Below, piece after piece: positions 46,531 through 55,574 of a stretch of 64,000 nucleotides of DNA. Below the pieces are notes generated by a model. That model worked only from the letters and a program-made list of their open reading frames with translations. It was not told where the DNA came from and made no database searches. Origin of the DNA: an uncultured Selenomonadales bacterium (GTDB lineage Bacteria; Bacillota; Negativicutes; Selenomonadales; Selenomonadaceae). The DNA lies in NCBI GenBank assembly GCA_900314765.1, contig OMWN01000024.1:1-64000 (forward strand), written 5' to 3'. Both the position numbers and the translations under genes were made by a program. Position 1 is the stretch's first letter. Each line of letters starts with the position of its first letter.

Positions 46531-48768
46531 GTGTCGAAGGAAAAGAGAAAGACGAAAATCGTTTTCATGCCGTACAAGGCGGCGATGTGGGACAGTCTCG
46601 AGAGCGTATGGCGCGCGGCGGCGAGCGACCCCGACTGCGAGGCGTATGTCGTCCCGATACCGTATTTTGAGAGGAACCCCGATTTCAGCTTCGGCGAGCG
46701 CCATTACGAGATTGACCTTTTCCCGCCGGATGTGCCCGTGATCAATAATGAGGATTTCGACCTCGAGCAGGAGAAGCCCGACATCATTTACATCCACAAT
46801 CCGTATGACCAGTTCAATTCGGCGACGTCCGTCGACCCGCGCTATTATTCGAGCGAGCTCAGGCTGCACACGAAGCTTTTGATGTACGTGCCGTACTATG
46901 CGACGTCGGGCGGCATGATGGAGGGACAGGGCTATTGCAATTCGTATAAAAACATGGACTGCATCGTCATACAGGCCGAGTATCTGAGGCGTTTTTTCTC
47001 GCACGAGGTTCCCGAGTGGAAAATACAGGCGCTCGGCTCGCCGAAGTTTGACAAGGTCATTCGCTGCTGCAAAAATCCGCCGCCGATACCGGAGGCGTGG
47101 CGCAGCAAAATGGAGGGCAAGAAGGTCTATTTCTACAACACGAGCATCGGCGGCATGCTGCAAAATCCCGAGCAGCTCATGGGGAAGATGCGCTACGTGT
47201 TCGACACGTTCAAGAAGCATCCCGAGGCGTGCCTCCTGTGGCGTCCACATCCGCTGCTCGGCGGCGCACTCAAATCGATACGTCAGGCGATGAGCGACGA
47301 GTATGAGAAGCTCCGTGATGAGTACCGTGCCGAGGGCTGGGGCATTTACGACGACACGCCGGACATCGAGCAGACGATTGCGCTGTCGGACGTCTACATC
47401 GGAGACTCCGGCACGAGCGTCACGTCGCTTTTCGGCATCGGCGGAAAGCCCATATTCATTTTCAACAACGTGATTCATTCGCTGCCGGGCGCGGAGGATT
47501 GGCGCGGCGAGCTCTGCAACGTCAATCTCAACTGCGACTCGTGGATTGTCACGGCCAACAACAATTTCTATCATTCGCCGAATAAAGACTTCCATTATAA
47601 ATACTACGGCCATTTCTCGAAGTATCACTCGGCGTCGTACTGGGGGCAGGTGCTCGAGGCTGGCGGCAAGGCGTTCGCGTGCCCGTATAACTGCACGACG
47701 ATGCTTGAGCTTCATGACGATGGCACGGCGCGCGAGATAGAGCTCGAGCCGTTCGAGGGGCAGTCGGGCGTGTTCGCGGGCGCGTGGGCCGTCGATGACA
47801 GATATATTTTCCTCTTGCCGTTCCACTATCCGTCGCTCGTGCGCTATGACGCGCTGACGGATGAGATCACGTATATCAAAGAGCTTTCGATTGGCGAGCA
47901 GAAAATCTCGATGCAGGAATTTTTCGCGAAACCTGTGGGCAGTCAATGGCACATCGGCGGCTCGAACGTCTGGCGCGGCCACCTCATCATGACGACGCCG
48001 CTCAGCAACGTCGTCATGTTCCTCAAGGCCGACACGCTGCAGGTGACGACGCGGCTCTTGCCGCTCAAGAACGGCTGTGTCGCCGTCACCGTTTTCAAAG
48101 ATGAGCTGTGGTTCTTCCCGTGGTACGGCAATGACGTCACGCGCTGGGAGCCTTTGACGGGAGAAATGAAGACGTACGACGATTTGCCGGAGGGATTTGA
48201 GATTTATAATCCCGTCTACGGCTGCGAGGGCAACGACAGGCCGTTTTCGTCGGTGGCGTTTCTCGATGAGCGTCACGTCGTGCTCGCGCCGCTGCAGGGC
48301 AATATGTTCGTGCTGCTCGACCGCGAGACGGGCGTCATGGAGAAATTCGACATCGACCTCGACTGCGATTTGAAGCATCAGCCCGAGTACTTGTTCACGG
48401 GCGGCGTCGCGGCGTTCGACAGGCAGACGGAGTACGGCAAGGTGCGGCTGTTTTATTTCAAGGAGCGTCGTCTCTATAATCTCGATTTCAACAAGATGGA
48501 GGCCACGGAGACGAAAATTGTTTTCGACCCCGTTGATTTCAAAAAGCAGGCGTCGGGCTTCACGGAGCTCTCGGAGTGGGTCAGGTATGGCTGCGAGGAG
48601 AGCGCATTCAACACGCTCGAGGACCTTTTGACGGACAAAATCAACGGCGACGCGTTCAGCCGCGAGCGCGACTTGGCGGCGTACGGCGAGATTGCCGCGA
48701 ACATCGACGGTACGAGCGGCGAGAAAATTCACGCGTATGCGATGCATAAATTGGCACTTAAGGGGTGA
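46531..48768 (+). CDS. CDP-glycerol glycerophosphotransferase-like GT-B protein with a beta-propeller-like C-terminus
   Basis: A 745-residue cytoplasmic protein. Residues about 10-350 look like the GT-B transferases related to TagB/TagF: VFMPYKAAMWDSLESVWRAA at the start, LMYVPYYATSGG, LLWRPHPLLGG, and the donor-site-like YIGDSGTSVTSLFGIGGKP. Residues about 400-690 contain repeated WD-like blades (YDALTDEITYIKEL, WEPLTGEMKTYDDL, LLDRETGVMEKFDI), which suggest a propeller. Together with the next gene it probably transfers an activated alditol phosphate to a glycan. GTG after AGGGAGG. The domain pairing is unusual and I do not know a characterised match. Confidence 0.7.
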   Translation: MSKEKRKTKIVFMPYKAAMWDSLESVWRAAASDPDCEAYVVPIPYFERNPDFSFGERHYEIDLFPPDVPVINNEDFDLEQEKPDIIYIHNPYDQFNSATSVDPRYYSSELRLHTKLLMYVPYYATSGGMMEGQGYCNSYKNMDCIVIQAEYLRRFFSHEVPEWKIQALGSPKFDKVIRCCKNPPPIPEAWRSKMEGKKVYFYNTSIGGMLQNPEQLMGKMRYVFDTFKKHPEACLLWRPHPLLGGALKSIRQAMSDEYEKLRDEYRAEGWGIYDDTPDIEQTIALSDVYIGDSGTSVTSLFGIGGKPIFIFNNVIHSLPGAEDWRGELCNVNLNCDSWIVTANNNFYHSPNKDFHYKYYGHFSKYHSASYWGQVLEAGGKAFACPYNCTTMLELHDDGTAREIELEPFEGQSGVFAGAWAVDDRYIFLLPFHYPSLVRYDALTDEITYIKELSIGEQKISMQEFFAKPVGSQWHIGGSNVWRGHLIMTTPLSNVVMFLKADTLQVTTRLLPLKNGCVAVTVFKDELWFFPWYGNDVTRWEPLTGEMKTYDDLPEGFEIYNPVYGCEGNDRPFSSVAFLDERHVVLAPLQGNMFVLLDRETGVMEKFDIDLDCDLKHQPEYLFTGGVAAFDRQTEYGKVRLFYFKERRLYNLDFNKMEATETKIVFDPVDFKKQASGFTELSEWVRYGCEESAFNTLEDLLTDKINGDAFSRERDLAAYGEIAANIDGTSGEKIHAYAMHKLALKG

Positions 48769-48773
48769 ACGAT

Positions 48774-50135
48774 ATGGTGAAGGTGATAACGTATGGCACA
48801 TTTGACCTTTTCCACGAGGGACATTATAGGCTGCTGAAGCGGGCGAAGGCGCTCGGCGACTATCTCATTGTCGGCGTGACGACGGAATATTTCGACGAAA
48901 ATCGCGGCAAGCTCAACGTCGTTGACAGCCTCATGGACCGCATAAAGCACGTGCAGGAGACGGGGCTCGCCGACAAGGTCATCATCGAGGACCATGTCGG
49001 GCAGAAAATCGAGGACATACAGAAATATCACGCCGACATCTTCGTGCTGGGCTCCGATTGGGTTGGCAAATTCGACTACCTCAAGGAGTACTGCAAGGTC
49101 GTCTACCTCGAGCGCACGCGCGGCGTGTCGAGCACGATGCTGAGGCGCCAGAACTACGAGATCATTCGTCTCGGCATACTCGGCGCGGGGCGCATAGCGC
49201 ATCGCTTCATCCCAGAGTCGCATTTCGTCAGCGGCCTTTCGATAGAGGGCGTGTACAACCATCACCTCGACAAAGCGAAGCAGTTCGCGAAGGAAAATGA
49301 GCTGATTTTTGCGACGGACAACGTCGAGGAACTTTTCGACAGGGTCAACGCCGTCAACATCGCATTGCCGCATGAATATCACTATGAGTACGCGAAGAAA
49401 GCGCTCGAGCACGGCCTTCACGTGCTGTGCGAGAAGCCGCTCGCGCTGAAAAAGTCCGAGGCCGAAGAGCTCTTCGAGATTGCGAAGGAGAAAAACCTCG
49501 TGCTCATGGAGGCCGTGAAGACGGCGTACGCGCCCGGCTTCATCAGGCTGCTCTCGATGGCGAAGAGCGGCGTCATCGGCACCATCATGGACGTCGAGGC
49601 GGCATTCACTCGCATACTGCCCGAGCACAACGTCAGAGAATTCAACGACTACGAATACGGCGGCAGCTTCACCGAGTACGGCAGCTACACGCTACTGCCG
49701 ATCATCAAATTCCTCGGCGCCGACTACAAAAGCGTCAAGTTCAGAAGTTTCTACGACGAGAACGGTGTCGATCTCTACACGAAAGCATACTTCGACTACG
49801 GCAAGGCGCTCGCCACATCTAAGACGGGCATCTCTGTAAAAAGCGAGGGCCAGCTCCTCGTCTCGGGCACGAATGGCTACATACTCGTGCCGTCGCCGTG
49901 GTGGAAGCCCGAGGGCTTTGAGATTTGCCGCGAGGATCCGACGAAGAACGAGAAATTCTACACGCGCTACCTCGGCGACGGTCTGCGCTATGAGCTCGCT
50001 GACTTCGTCGCGGCCATAAACGGCACACGCGATGGCGAAGACTTCAAACTCAAACGAGAAGAATCCATCGCCATGGCCGAAGTCATGGAAAAATTTTTGG
50101 AAGACAGAAAGCAAAAGCTCGCAGAGAGAAAGTAA
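48774..50135 (+). CDS. Fusion of glycerol-3-phosphate cytidylyltransferase-like and Gfo/Idh/MocA oxidoreductase domains
   Basis: A 453-residue two-domain protein. Residues 1-130 are a TagD-type nucleotidyltransferase: TYGTFDLFHEGHYRLLKRA (HxGH), LVVDS-like NVVDSLMDRIKHV, FVLGSDWVG and the C-terminal RTRGVSSTMLR. From residue 131 a Rossmann oxidoreductase begins (LGILGAGRIAHRF), with the catalytic motif VLCEKPLAL near 216-224 and the usual C-terminal fold. One chain could therefore reduce or oxidise a sugar and charge an alditol phosphate with CMP. The start follows AAGGGG and overlaps the end of the upstream gene region closely, so the two are one operon. Confidence 0.82.
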   Translation: MVKVITYGTFDLFHEGHYRLLKRAKALGDYLIVGVTTEYFDENRGKLNVVDSLMDRIKHVQETGLADKVIIEDHVGQKIEDIQKYHADIFVLGSDWVGKFDYLKEYCKVVYLERTRGVSSTMLRRQNYEIIRLGILGAGRIAHRFIPESHFVSGLSIEGVYNHHLDKAKQFAKENELIFATDNVEELFDRVNAVNIALPHEYHYEYAKKALEHGLHVLCEKPLALKKSEAEELFEIAKEKNLVLMEAVKTAYAPGFIRLLSMAKSGVIGTIMDVEAAFTRILPEHNVREFNDYEYGGSFTEYGSYTLLPIIKFLGADYKSVKFRSFYDENGVDLYTKAYFDYGKALATSKTGISVKSEGQLLVSGTNGYILVPSPWWKPEGFEICREDPTKNEKFYTRYLGDGLRYELADFVAAINGTRDGEDFKLKREESIAMAEVMEKFLEDRKQKLAERK

Positions 50136-50144
50136 ACGCAAATA

Positions 50145-50185
50145 AAAAAGTGGACTGCCAGAGATGTGACAGTCCACTTTTTTAT
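50145..50185 (+). terminator. Terminator of the GT/cytidylyltransferase operon
   Basis: AAAAAAGTGGACTG-CCAGAGATGTGA-CAGTCCACTTTTTT. Confidence 0.9.
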
Positions 50186-50491
50186 GTTCAGATGATAAAA
50201 ATCGAATGATGACGAGTGTATTTTTTTTGCAAAAGGGAAAAGGATAATCGCGAGAATGACATGGCAAAATGTGACGAATGTTGAGCCGTTATCACAATTC
50301 GGTAAAAATCGGATTTTTAAGATTCACTACAAGCAGATACTTTAGGTGCAAATAAATCAGAGCATATTTTCGCCAAAATGCTCGTAAGTCACAAAAGTAA
50401 GTCACAAACGCAAAAGCGAACAAAAATGGACTCTAGGGTAGCCCCACAGTCTGACGCATTGCCCTTGGCAACGATGAGAGGGGCAATCACG
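50186..50491. other. Intergenic region without a recognised gene
   Basis: AT-rich, with a weak inverted repeat (ATTGCCC...GGGGCAAT, 50458-50487) next to the Rpn remnant. GGACTCTAGGG (50428-50438) also occurs in the tRNA-Ser terminator at 57557. No ORF here looks real. Confidence 0.4.
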
Positions 50492-50555
50492 TTCTTCGCG
50501 CATGAGGTCGGCATAAGCCTTTTCGCCGAATTCATAGAGTATCATATCGAACACC
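50492..50555 (-). pseudogene. Truncated copy of the Rpn gene's 3' segment
   Basis: A 64-base stretch encoding FDMILYEFGEKAYADLMREE repeats 50704-50768 of the adjacent Rpn gene with only a few changes. It lies 212 bases downstream in the gene's direction. After it the frame runs into unrelated sequence. Confidence 0.8.
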
Positions 50556-51431
50556 TTAATTCTGTAACAGAGGCAAATATTTTTTTTGCTCACTAGGAGA
50601 AATGTTAAGTATATCCATGGCGTGTTTTGCTGATGTCTTTAAACTGCGCATTATACTCTTTATATTGTTAATACGTTCTTTCTTTGTTCCAATTTCCTCA
50701 CCTTCTTCGCGCATGAGGTCGGCGTAAGCCTTTTCGTCAAATTCATAGAGTATCATATCGAACACCTCCGTCTTGTGCTGCATGAAATATGTTTTCAGTA
50801 TTCCTTTGTCGATGCATTCATCGACTGCTTGCTTTATTGCGTCTTCAAGCGTCATGCCTTTTGACTGGTTGTCACGTACCATCTGCACGAATATAGCATA
50901 GCCGTCGAGTGCCTTGCAGCGGCTCATTATTGTCTTGTTATGGCCAGCATTGATGTTTATCACGTGCGCCGTCCATTCGTAGCCGGGCGAGGGCTTTATG
51001 AATGCATCGGAGAGTTTTTCGTCCCACATCTCGGGCATTTCCCTGTCCGCATTGCACATGACAAAATATTCTGGAGCGGGTATCTTTACAAGCTTCGTGC
51101 CATATATGCGCTTGTCAAGTTCGTTCTTGATAAGCCATTCCTCATATTCGCGTGCGGCATAGAAGAACCCCCTCAACGGCATGTTTTTGTTTATAGTGCT
51201 CTGCTGCTCGAAAAGGTCAATAGAGTCATGTAAAAGAACGGCAACATCATTCTTCATTGTCAAGTACAATGCATTTTCAAGCGTCACGATTTTGAGATTG
51301 TCAATATCAGTGTAGTTCGTATCGTTCACCGCATTGAAGAGCGACAAAGCATTTTCTTTGTACGAGAATAGATTGACAAACAGCCTGTCCTTGTGTTTTC
51401 GCTCAACCGTGAAATGTTGTTCATTCTCCAT
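50556..51431 (-). CDS. Rpn-type PD-(D/E)XK nuclease, second locus
   Basis: A 291-residue relative of the recombination-promoting nucleases. RKHKDRLFVNLFSYKENALSLFNAV at the N-terminus, an Asp in VAVLLHDSIDLFEQQS with E-x-Q, and the conserved PLRGFFYAAREYEEWL and KIPAPEYFVMCN. The C-terminal part (FDMILYEFDEKAYADLMREE and a Lys-rich helix) varies in the family. ATG after AAGGTGGTGATG. A partial copy of its 3' part lies just beyond its stop. Confidence 0.85.
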   Translation of the reverse strand: MENEQHFTVERKHKDRLFVNLFSYKENALSLFNAVNDTNYTDIDNLKIVTLENALYLTMKNDVAVLLHDSIDLFEQQSTINKNMPLRGFFYAAREYEEWLIKNELDKRIYGTKLVKIPAPEYFVMCNADREMPEMWDEKLSDAFIKPSPGYEWTAHVININAGHNKTIMSRCKALDGYAIFVQMVRDNQSKGMTLEDAIKQAVDECIDKGILKTYFMQHKTEVFDMILYEFDEKAYADLMREEGEEIGTKKERINNIKSIMRSLKTSAKHAMDILNISPSEQKKYLPLLQN

Positions 51432-51530
51432 AACATCACCACCTTTGATTGTTGTTAATGGTTATTTCCATCACTATTATATCATGGATAGGCGATTTAG
51501 AACAATTTAATATCCATAATGGCAAAAGGA

Positions 51531-51567
51531 AAAAGGCTTTCAGCGATTTTCGCTGAAAGCCTTAAAA
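51531..51567 (-). terminator. Terminator after hsdR remnant
   Basis: AAAAGGCTTTCAGCG-ATTTT-CGCTGAAAGCCTTAAAAA. On the minus strand it follows the hsdR stop by 140 bases. Confidence 0.8.
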
Positions 51568-51707
51568 ATTGCTTGCCTGTTCCTTTTGCTCCTGTTGTGC
51601 ATCTTGCAGAGCATCATGCAGTTCTTGATGTTCGATACGGTTTTTATTATTTCATTTGTCAACTTGACAGGATGCACACCAAAACTACAACAGCCCTTTT
51701 TTCTTCT

Positions 51708-53996
51708 CTATGCCGCAAATGTCGCTTTCGACGTTATTTCCTTTATGCGACCAAATATTTTCTTCCACACGCTTTCTTTGTCTTTGAAAAGTTTCGTGAG
51801 GTCGACGCCTCTGAATGGCTCTTTGCTCGGCTCGACGTCTATGCTGCCGTTGCGCGCGATGTATTGGATGATTTTCTCGACGAAGTCCATCTGGCTGCGG
51901 CTCAGCCTGTTCTCCGTCAAAAATTCGCGGAACGCGTCACGCACAGACTCCTCGTCCATGCCCACTATCCTGCGCACGAGCTCGCCAAGCGGCTCATTCT
52001 CGTAGTTCTGCGCATAGTCCTCGCGCGTGCCGAGCTCCTGCCAGAATATCCGCTCGAGCTCGCGCATGTCGCTCATAGTCATCGGCTCGTTGTGCCTGAG
52101 CTTGTAGACCGCCGCATTGTCCATGTGCTCCTTCAGATAAAACTCCACCTTCTGCCGATAGCTCTCGGACGCGGTGGGCGGCCTCAGCTTCTCACCCTCG
52201 CCCTCCTGCACCTCATCAGAGAAATCTGTATATACATAGAATGTCTGCTTCGGCTTAATATACTGCATCAGCGACCGTATCTCGCGCCGCACGCTCTCGA
52301 TGTCGAGCGGCGTCGCATCCTCCCAGTATGCTTGGTGCCTTATGCGTTCTATCGTCTCGCGGTGCGCCGCCACCTGCGGAATATTCTGCATCGACGGCTG
52401 CGCGAGCTCATTCGCCGCACCCTCTGCTGCGGCTATCATGCCATCGGCCTTGTCCATCGCGCCCTCCACCGCGCTCAGCAGGATGCTCAGCATCAGATGG
52501 TCAAACCGCCGCACCTTCTCATCCTCGCGCCTCGAGATGAGCGGCGCTATCTCGTTCTTGAGCTCGGCGAGCGCGATGTCGTTCAGCGCGTTCAGATTAT
52601 ACACCTGCCTGTACTTTTCCACTGCCCGCAGATGGCGCTTCACGATAAAGCTCCTGTCATCGAGTGCCATGACCGCCGCGTGGAGCTCATTCACGAATTC
52701 ATCGTGGAGCTTTTTGAGCTCGTCATCCTTGACGCTCTGCAGCGTCTTCGCCACGCGTGCCTTCAGCATGAATACGCGGCTCGAGAGCGACAGCGGCAGC
52801 TTCTCATTGCTCTCCTTGTTCCTGTCCTCGCCGAAATACGCGAAATTGCCGCCATAGTCAAAAATGAGGAAATGATCCTTGTCCTGCCCCGTGCCGAATA
52901 GATTCGGCCTGAGCCGTGTGCCGCGTCCGATCATCTGCCAAAATTTGCTGTACGAATGAACTGCCTTGAAAAATACGAGATTGACAATATCCGGCACATC
53001 GATGCCCGTGTCGAGCATATCAACCGACACCGCGATTTCAGGATTGGCGCCCGTCTTCTTAAATCTGTCCACGATGTCCTCGGCGTAGTCGATGCTGTAG
53101 TCTGCCTGCTGAATGAAGTCGTCGCCGAGCTCGGGGTACATCTCGTGGAAGCACTCGACGATGAACCGCGCGTGCTCCGTGTTCTTCGCGAATATGATTG
53201 TCTTGCCGAGCTTGTCGCCGCCCTCGATGTGGATGCCCTCATCCATCAGTCGCGCGAGCACCTTCATCACGGTATCTTTGTTGAACAGCCATTTGTTGAA
53301 CGCGGACGACTCCACGTCATATCGCCCCGTCTCACAGTCCTCCGCGACCACGCCGAACATGTCCTCGAACTCGGATTTCTCGCTCTCGCTGAGGTCTTTG
53401 TAGCGGAGCCCTCTGTTGAGGAACTTCGTCGTGTACGTCTTGAGCTCGTAGTCGACGAGATACCCCTCACGCACCGCCGTCTCATAGTCATAGTTGTACG
53501 TCGGCACGCCGTCCTCGAGCTGAAATACACGGTACGTGTCGCGCCCGACCTCCGACTTCGGCGTGGCCGTGAGCCCAAGCAGCACCGCGTCGAAATAATC
53601 GAAAATCTCTTGATATTCCTTGTAAATGCTCCTGTGAGACTCATCGATGATGATGAGATCGAAATGCCCCGGCGAGAACATCCGCCGCCCGTCGTCCTCT
53701 CTCTTGTCGATGGCGTTCATCATCGTCGGGTACGTCGAGAATACAATGCGGCTCGTCGTCGGGTCCTCTTTATTGTCGAGCAGATTACAGAGCGTCAGCT
53801 TGTTCTTGAAAAACTCGGTAAACGCCGTCTTTGCCTGCTTCACGAGCGCTTTCCTGTCCGCGAGGAAAAGGATATTTTTTGCCCTGTTGTACCGCGTCAT
53901 CACGTCCGTGATGCTGATGGCCACGCGCGTCTTGCCCGTGCCCGTCGCCTGCACGATGAGCATGCGCCGCTGATGATGCTCGAGCGCCAAGGCCAT
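51708..53996 (-). pseudogene. hsdR: Type I restriction HsdR, N-terminally truncated
   Basis: HsdR is the motor and nuclease subunit of type I restriction enzymes, normally about 1000 residues. This 762-residue frame begins at the Walker A region (MLIVQATGTGKTRVAI) and keeps the helicase motifs: IIDESHRSIYKEY, LGLTATPKSEVG, VSVDMLDTGIDVPDI and QMIGRGTRLRPN, plus the C-terminal helical domain. The N-terminal PD-(D/E)XK nuclease domain is absent. No hsdS is present and hsdM is cut short, so the system should not restrict. A separate helicase role is not excluded. Confidence 0.85.
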
Positions 53997-54058
53997 GAAA
54001 TCACATCTCTCGAGGAAACGCCTTAAATTGCAGTAGGAATATTGACGAGAGACTTTTC

Positions 54059-54214
54059 TTATGGTTTTTTGAAAACAAATAGATACTCATGCGCAAGGAG
54101 CAGAAAATTATATTTTACGCTGTTCGTTTTCCAGTAGCCCGTCGCTCGGCAATTATGCTGTTCCTTTATGATAATTTCCTTCGTGCGAAATCCCGCTGCT
54201 TCGAAACCCCTCAT
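54059..54214 (-). pseudogene. C-terminal fragment of a DNA methyltransferase
   Basis: A 51-codon open stretch ends in QHNCRATGYW, then YNFLLLAHEYLFVFKKP and a stop. This pattern is the C-terminus of DPPY-type DNA methylases. Catalytic parts are missing. It lies between the DpnI-like gene and the truncated hsdR, and marks a recombination scar. Confidence 0.65.
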
Positions 54215-54219
54215 CACAT

Positions 54220-55179
54220 TTAATTTTTATCATTATAAAGTTCTATTTCGTACCCTTTAAAATCATCAGTATCGAGCACGATTTTTTTGTCCTTGTACGC
54301 GTCACGAATTTTTTGCACAGCCTCGCCTGCGCTCTTCGCTTCCACGTTCACGACCCTCTGCAAATATTCACGCACCTCTACCTGAAATTCTTTTTTGCCA
54401 GTAAGTTTTCTCGTCTTTTTGTAGTGCCCTCTACCATCTGTAAATTCTATAAATCCTTTATCGCGCAATATTTGAAGTTGCTGACGAATTTTCGCGTTTA
54501 TATTTTTATTTTCGACGTGTTTTTCTTTCAGCATTGCGCTAAATTCGTACATCTCACTCAGCGAAAATTCATCGTCCTTCATTTTATCAATGCATTTCAG
54601 CACGTCCATGAGCCATCCGCGCATTTCGAGATTGCGTGTCTCAAGTGATGCTGTCTGGCGAATTTTGTCAACGACTTCGTCAGCGGGCAATTCTGCACCA
54701 TTTTGGATTACAGGAATAATGCCGCTCGATGGGATTTCCGACCACACAATTAAGCAGCCTGTCCATCCACCACGCCTCGCACTCGCTCTGATTGGCGCTC
54801 TTCTCTCTATTATCTCAGGCACGAAAAAATATTTTGGTATCGCCCAAAAATTCTCGACGTGATAATCACTTTTCGCGTATTCCATGACAAACAAATCGGG
54901 ATTGTCGTTGCTGTTCAGCCGCGCAATCATCGTATTGTACGCGCCATCATTTATTTTGCGACCAAAATGGCCTCCTATCGCCTTAAGTTCGTACGTATTA
55001 TGACAATCGGGGCAATAAATATCAGCAACTGGTCGATTATTCATGCAATGCGCCAAATGCCTGCTGCCGCATCGCACGCAATAGAGATTTTTCACAGCCC
55101 AGTCCTCAGTAACGACGCGCGTCTTCTGCTGCGGGCTTTTGTAACCGTCGGCAAGTCTTTTGTCCATGAATAAATTCAT
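54220..55179 (-). CDS. DpnI-family methyl-directed endonuclease fused to a DpnD/PcfM domain
   Basis: DpnI cuts GATC only when its adenine is methylated. This 319-residue protein follows DpnI closely: the zinc cysteines C34, C37, C56 and C59, and the catalytic D53 (RPVADIYC), E64 and K66 (YELKAIGG), are all at DpnI numbering. The methyl-reading winged helix (RGWLMDVLKCIDKMKDDEF to QLQILRDKGFIEF) is intact. After residue 255, where DpnI stops, a 65-residue DpnD/PcfM-like domain follows (KKEFQVEVREYLQRVVNVEA). The fusion is unusual, since dpnD is a separate gene in pneumococcus. It looks active. Start at ATG 55179 behind AAGGGG. Confidence 0.92.
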   Translation of the reverse strand: MNLFMDKRLADGYKSPQQKTRVVTEDWAVKNLYCVRCGSRHLAHCMNNRPVADIYCPDCHNTYELKAIGGHFGRKINDGAYNTMIARLNSNDNPDLFVMEYAKSDYHVENFWAIPKYFFVPEIIERRAPIRASARRGGWTGCLIVWSEIPSSGIIPVIQNGAELPADEVVDKIRQTASLETRNLEMRGWLMDVLKCIDKMKDDEFSLSEMYEFSAMLKEKHVENKNINAKIRQQLQILRDKGFIEFTDGRGHYKKTRKLTGKKEFQVEVREYLQRVVNVEAKSAGEAVQKIRDAYKDKKIVLDTDDFKGYEIELYNDKN

Positions 55180-55318
55180 CACAATGTGCCCCTTTTCGTC
55201 GAATTAACTATCACTCCTTAGTATAATTTTTATCTTTTGTCGTGTCTACACTCACACAAAATTTTTCTTCATACTATACTATAAATTTTGTTGTATCAGA
55301 TTATTTTGCAAATCAAAT

Positions 55319-55513
55319 TCATGGCTCATCCTTATATATCTCAACTTCGTAGCCTATGAAGTCAGAATCATCGAGCACAATTTCTTCGGCTTTGTACGCA
55401 TGGAGAACTTTCAGCTCCGCCTCATCCTCGCTTGCTGCTTCCACTTCCACAATCCTTTGCAAATATTCTCGCACCTCTACCTGAAATTTTCTTTTGCCTG
55501 TTGGTTTCGTCAT
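55319..55513 (-). CDS. Free DpnD/PcfM-like protein, derived from a broken DpnI-DpnD copy
   Basis: A 64-residue protein (KRKFQVEVREYLQRIVEVEA to DDSDFIGYEVEIYKDEP) very like the last domain of the DpnI fusion. Directly upstream (55514-55565), another frame reads GFIKFKDGRGHYK, the DpnI end. Compared with the intact fusion there is one extra base at AAAAATGACG, which shifts the frame and creates an ATG with GGGGG upstream. So this is the tail of a second fusion gene whose body is gone. DpnD function is unknown. Confidence 0.75.
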   Translation of the reverse strand: MTKPTGKRKFQVEVREYLQRIVEVEAASEDEAELKVLHAYKAEEIVLDDSDFIGYEVEIYKDEP

Positions 55514-55574
55514 TTTTGTAATGCCCCCGTCCATCTTTAAATTTTATAAATCCATTTTTCGTTTTTTCAATCCA

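Noticed and set aside
46438-48801. A 787-codon open frame antisense to the GT gene, and others antisense to gdhA, hsdR and the kinase
   Set aside because: Long antisense frames follow from the G/C-rich third positions of the real gene. They have Arg/His-rich composition, no starts with good sites and no family motifs.
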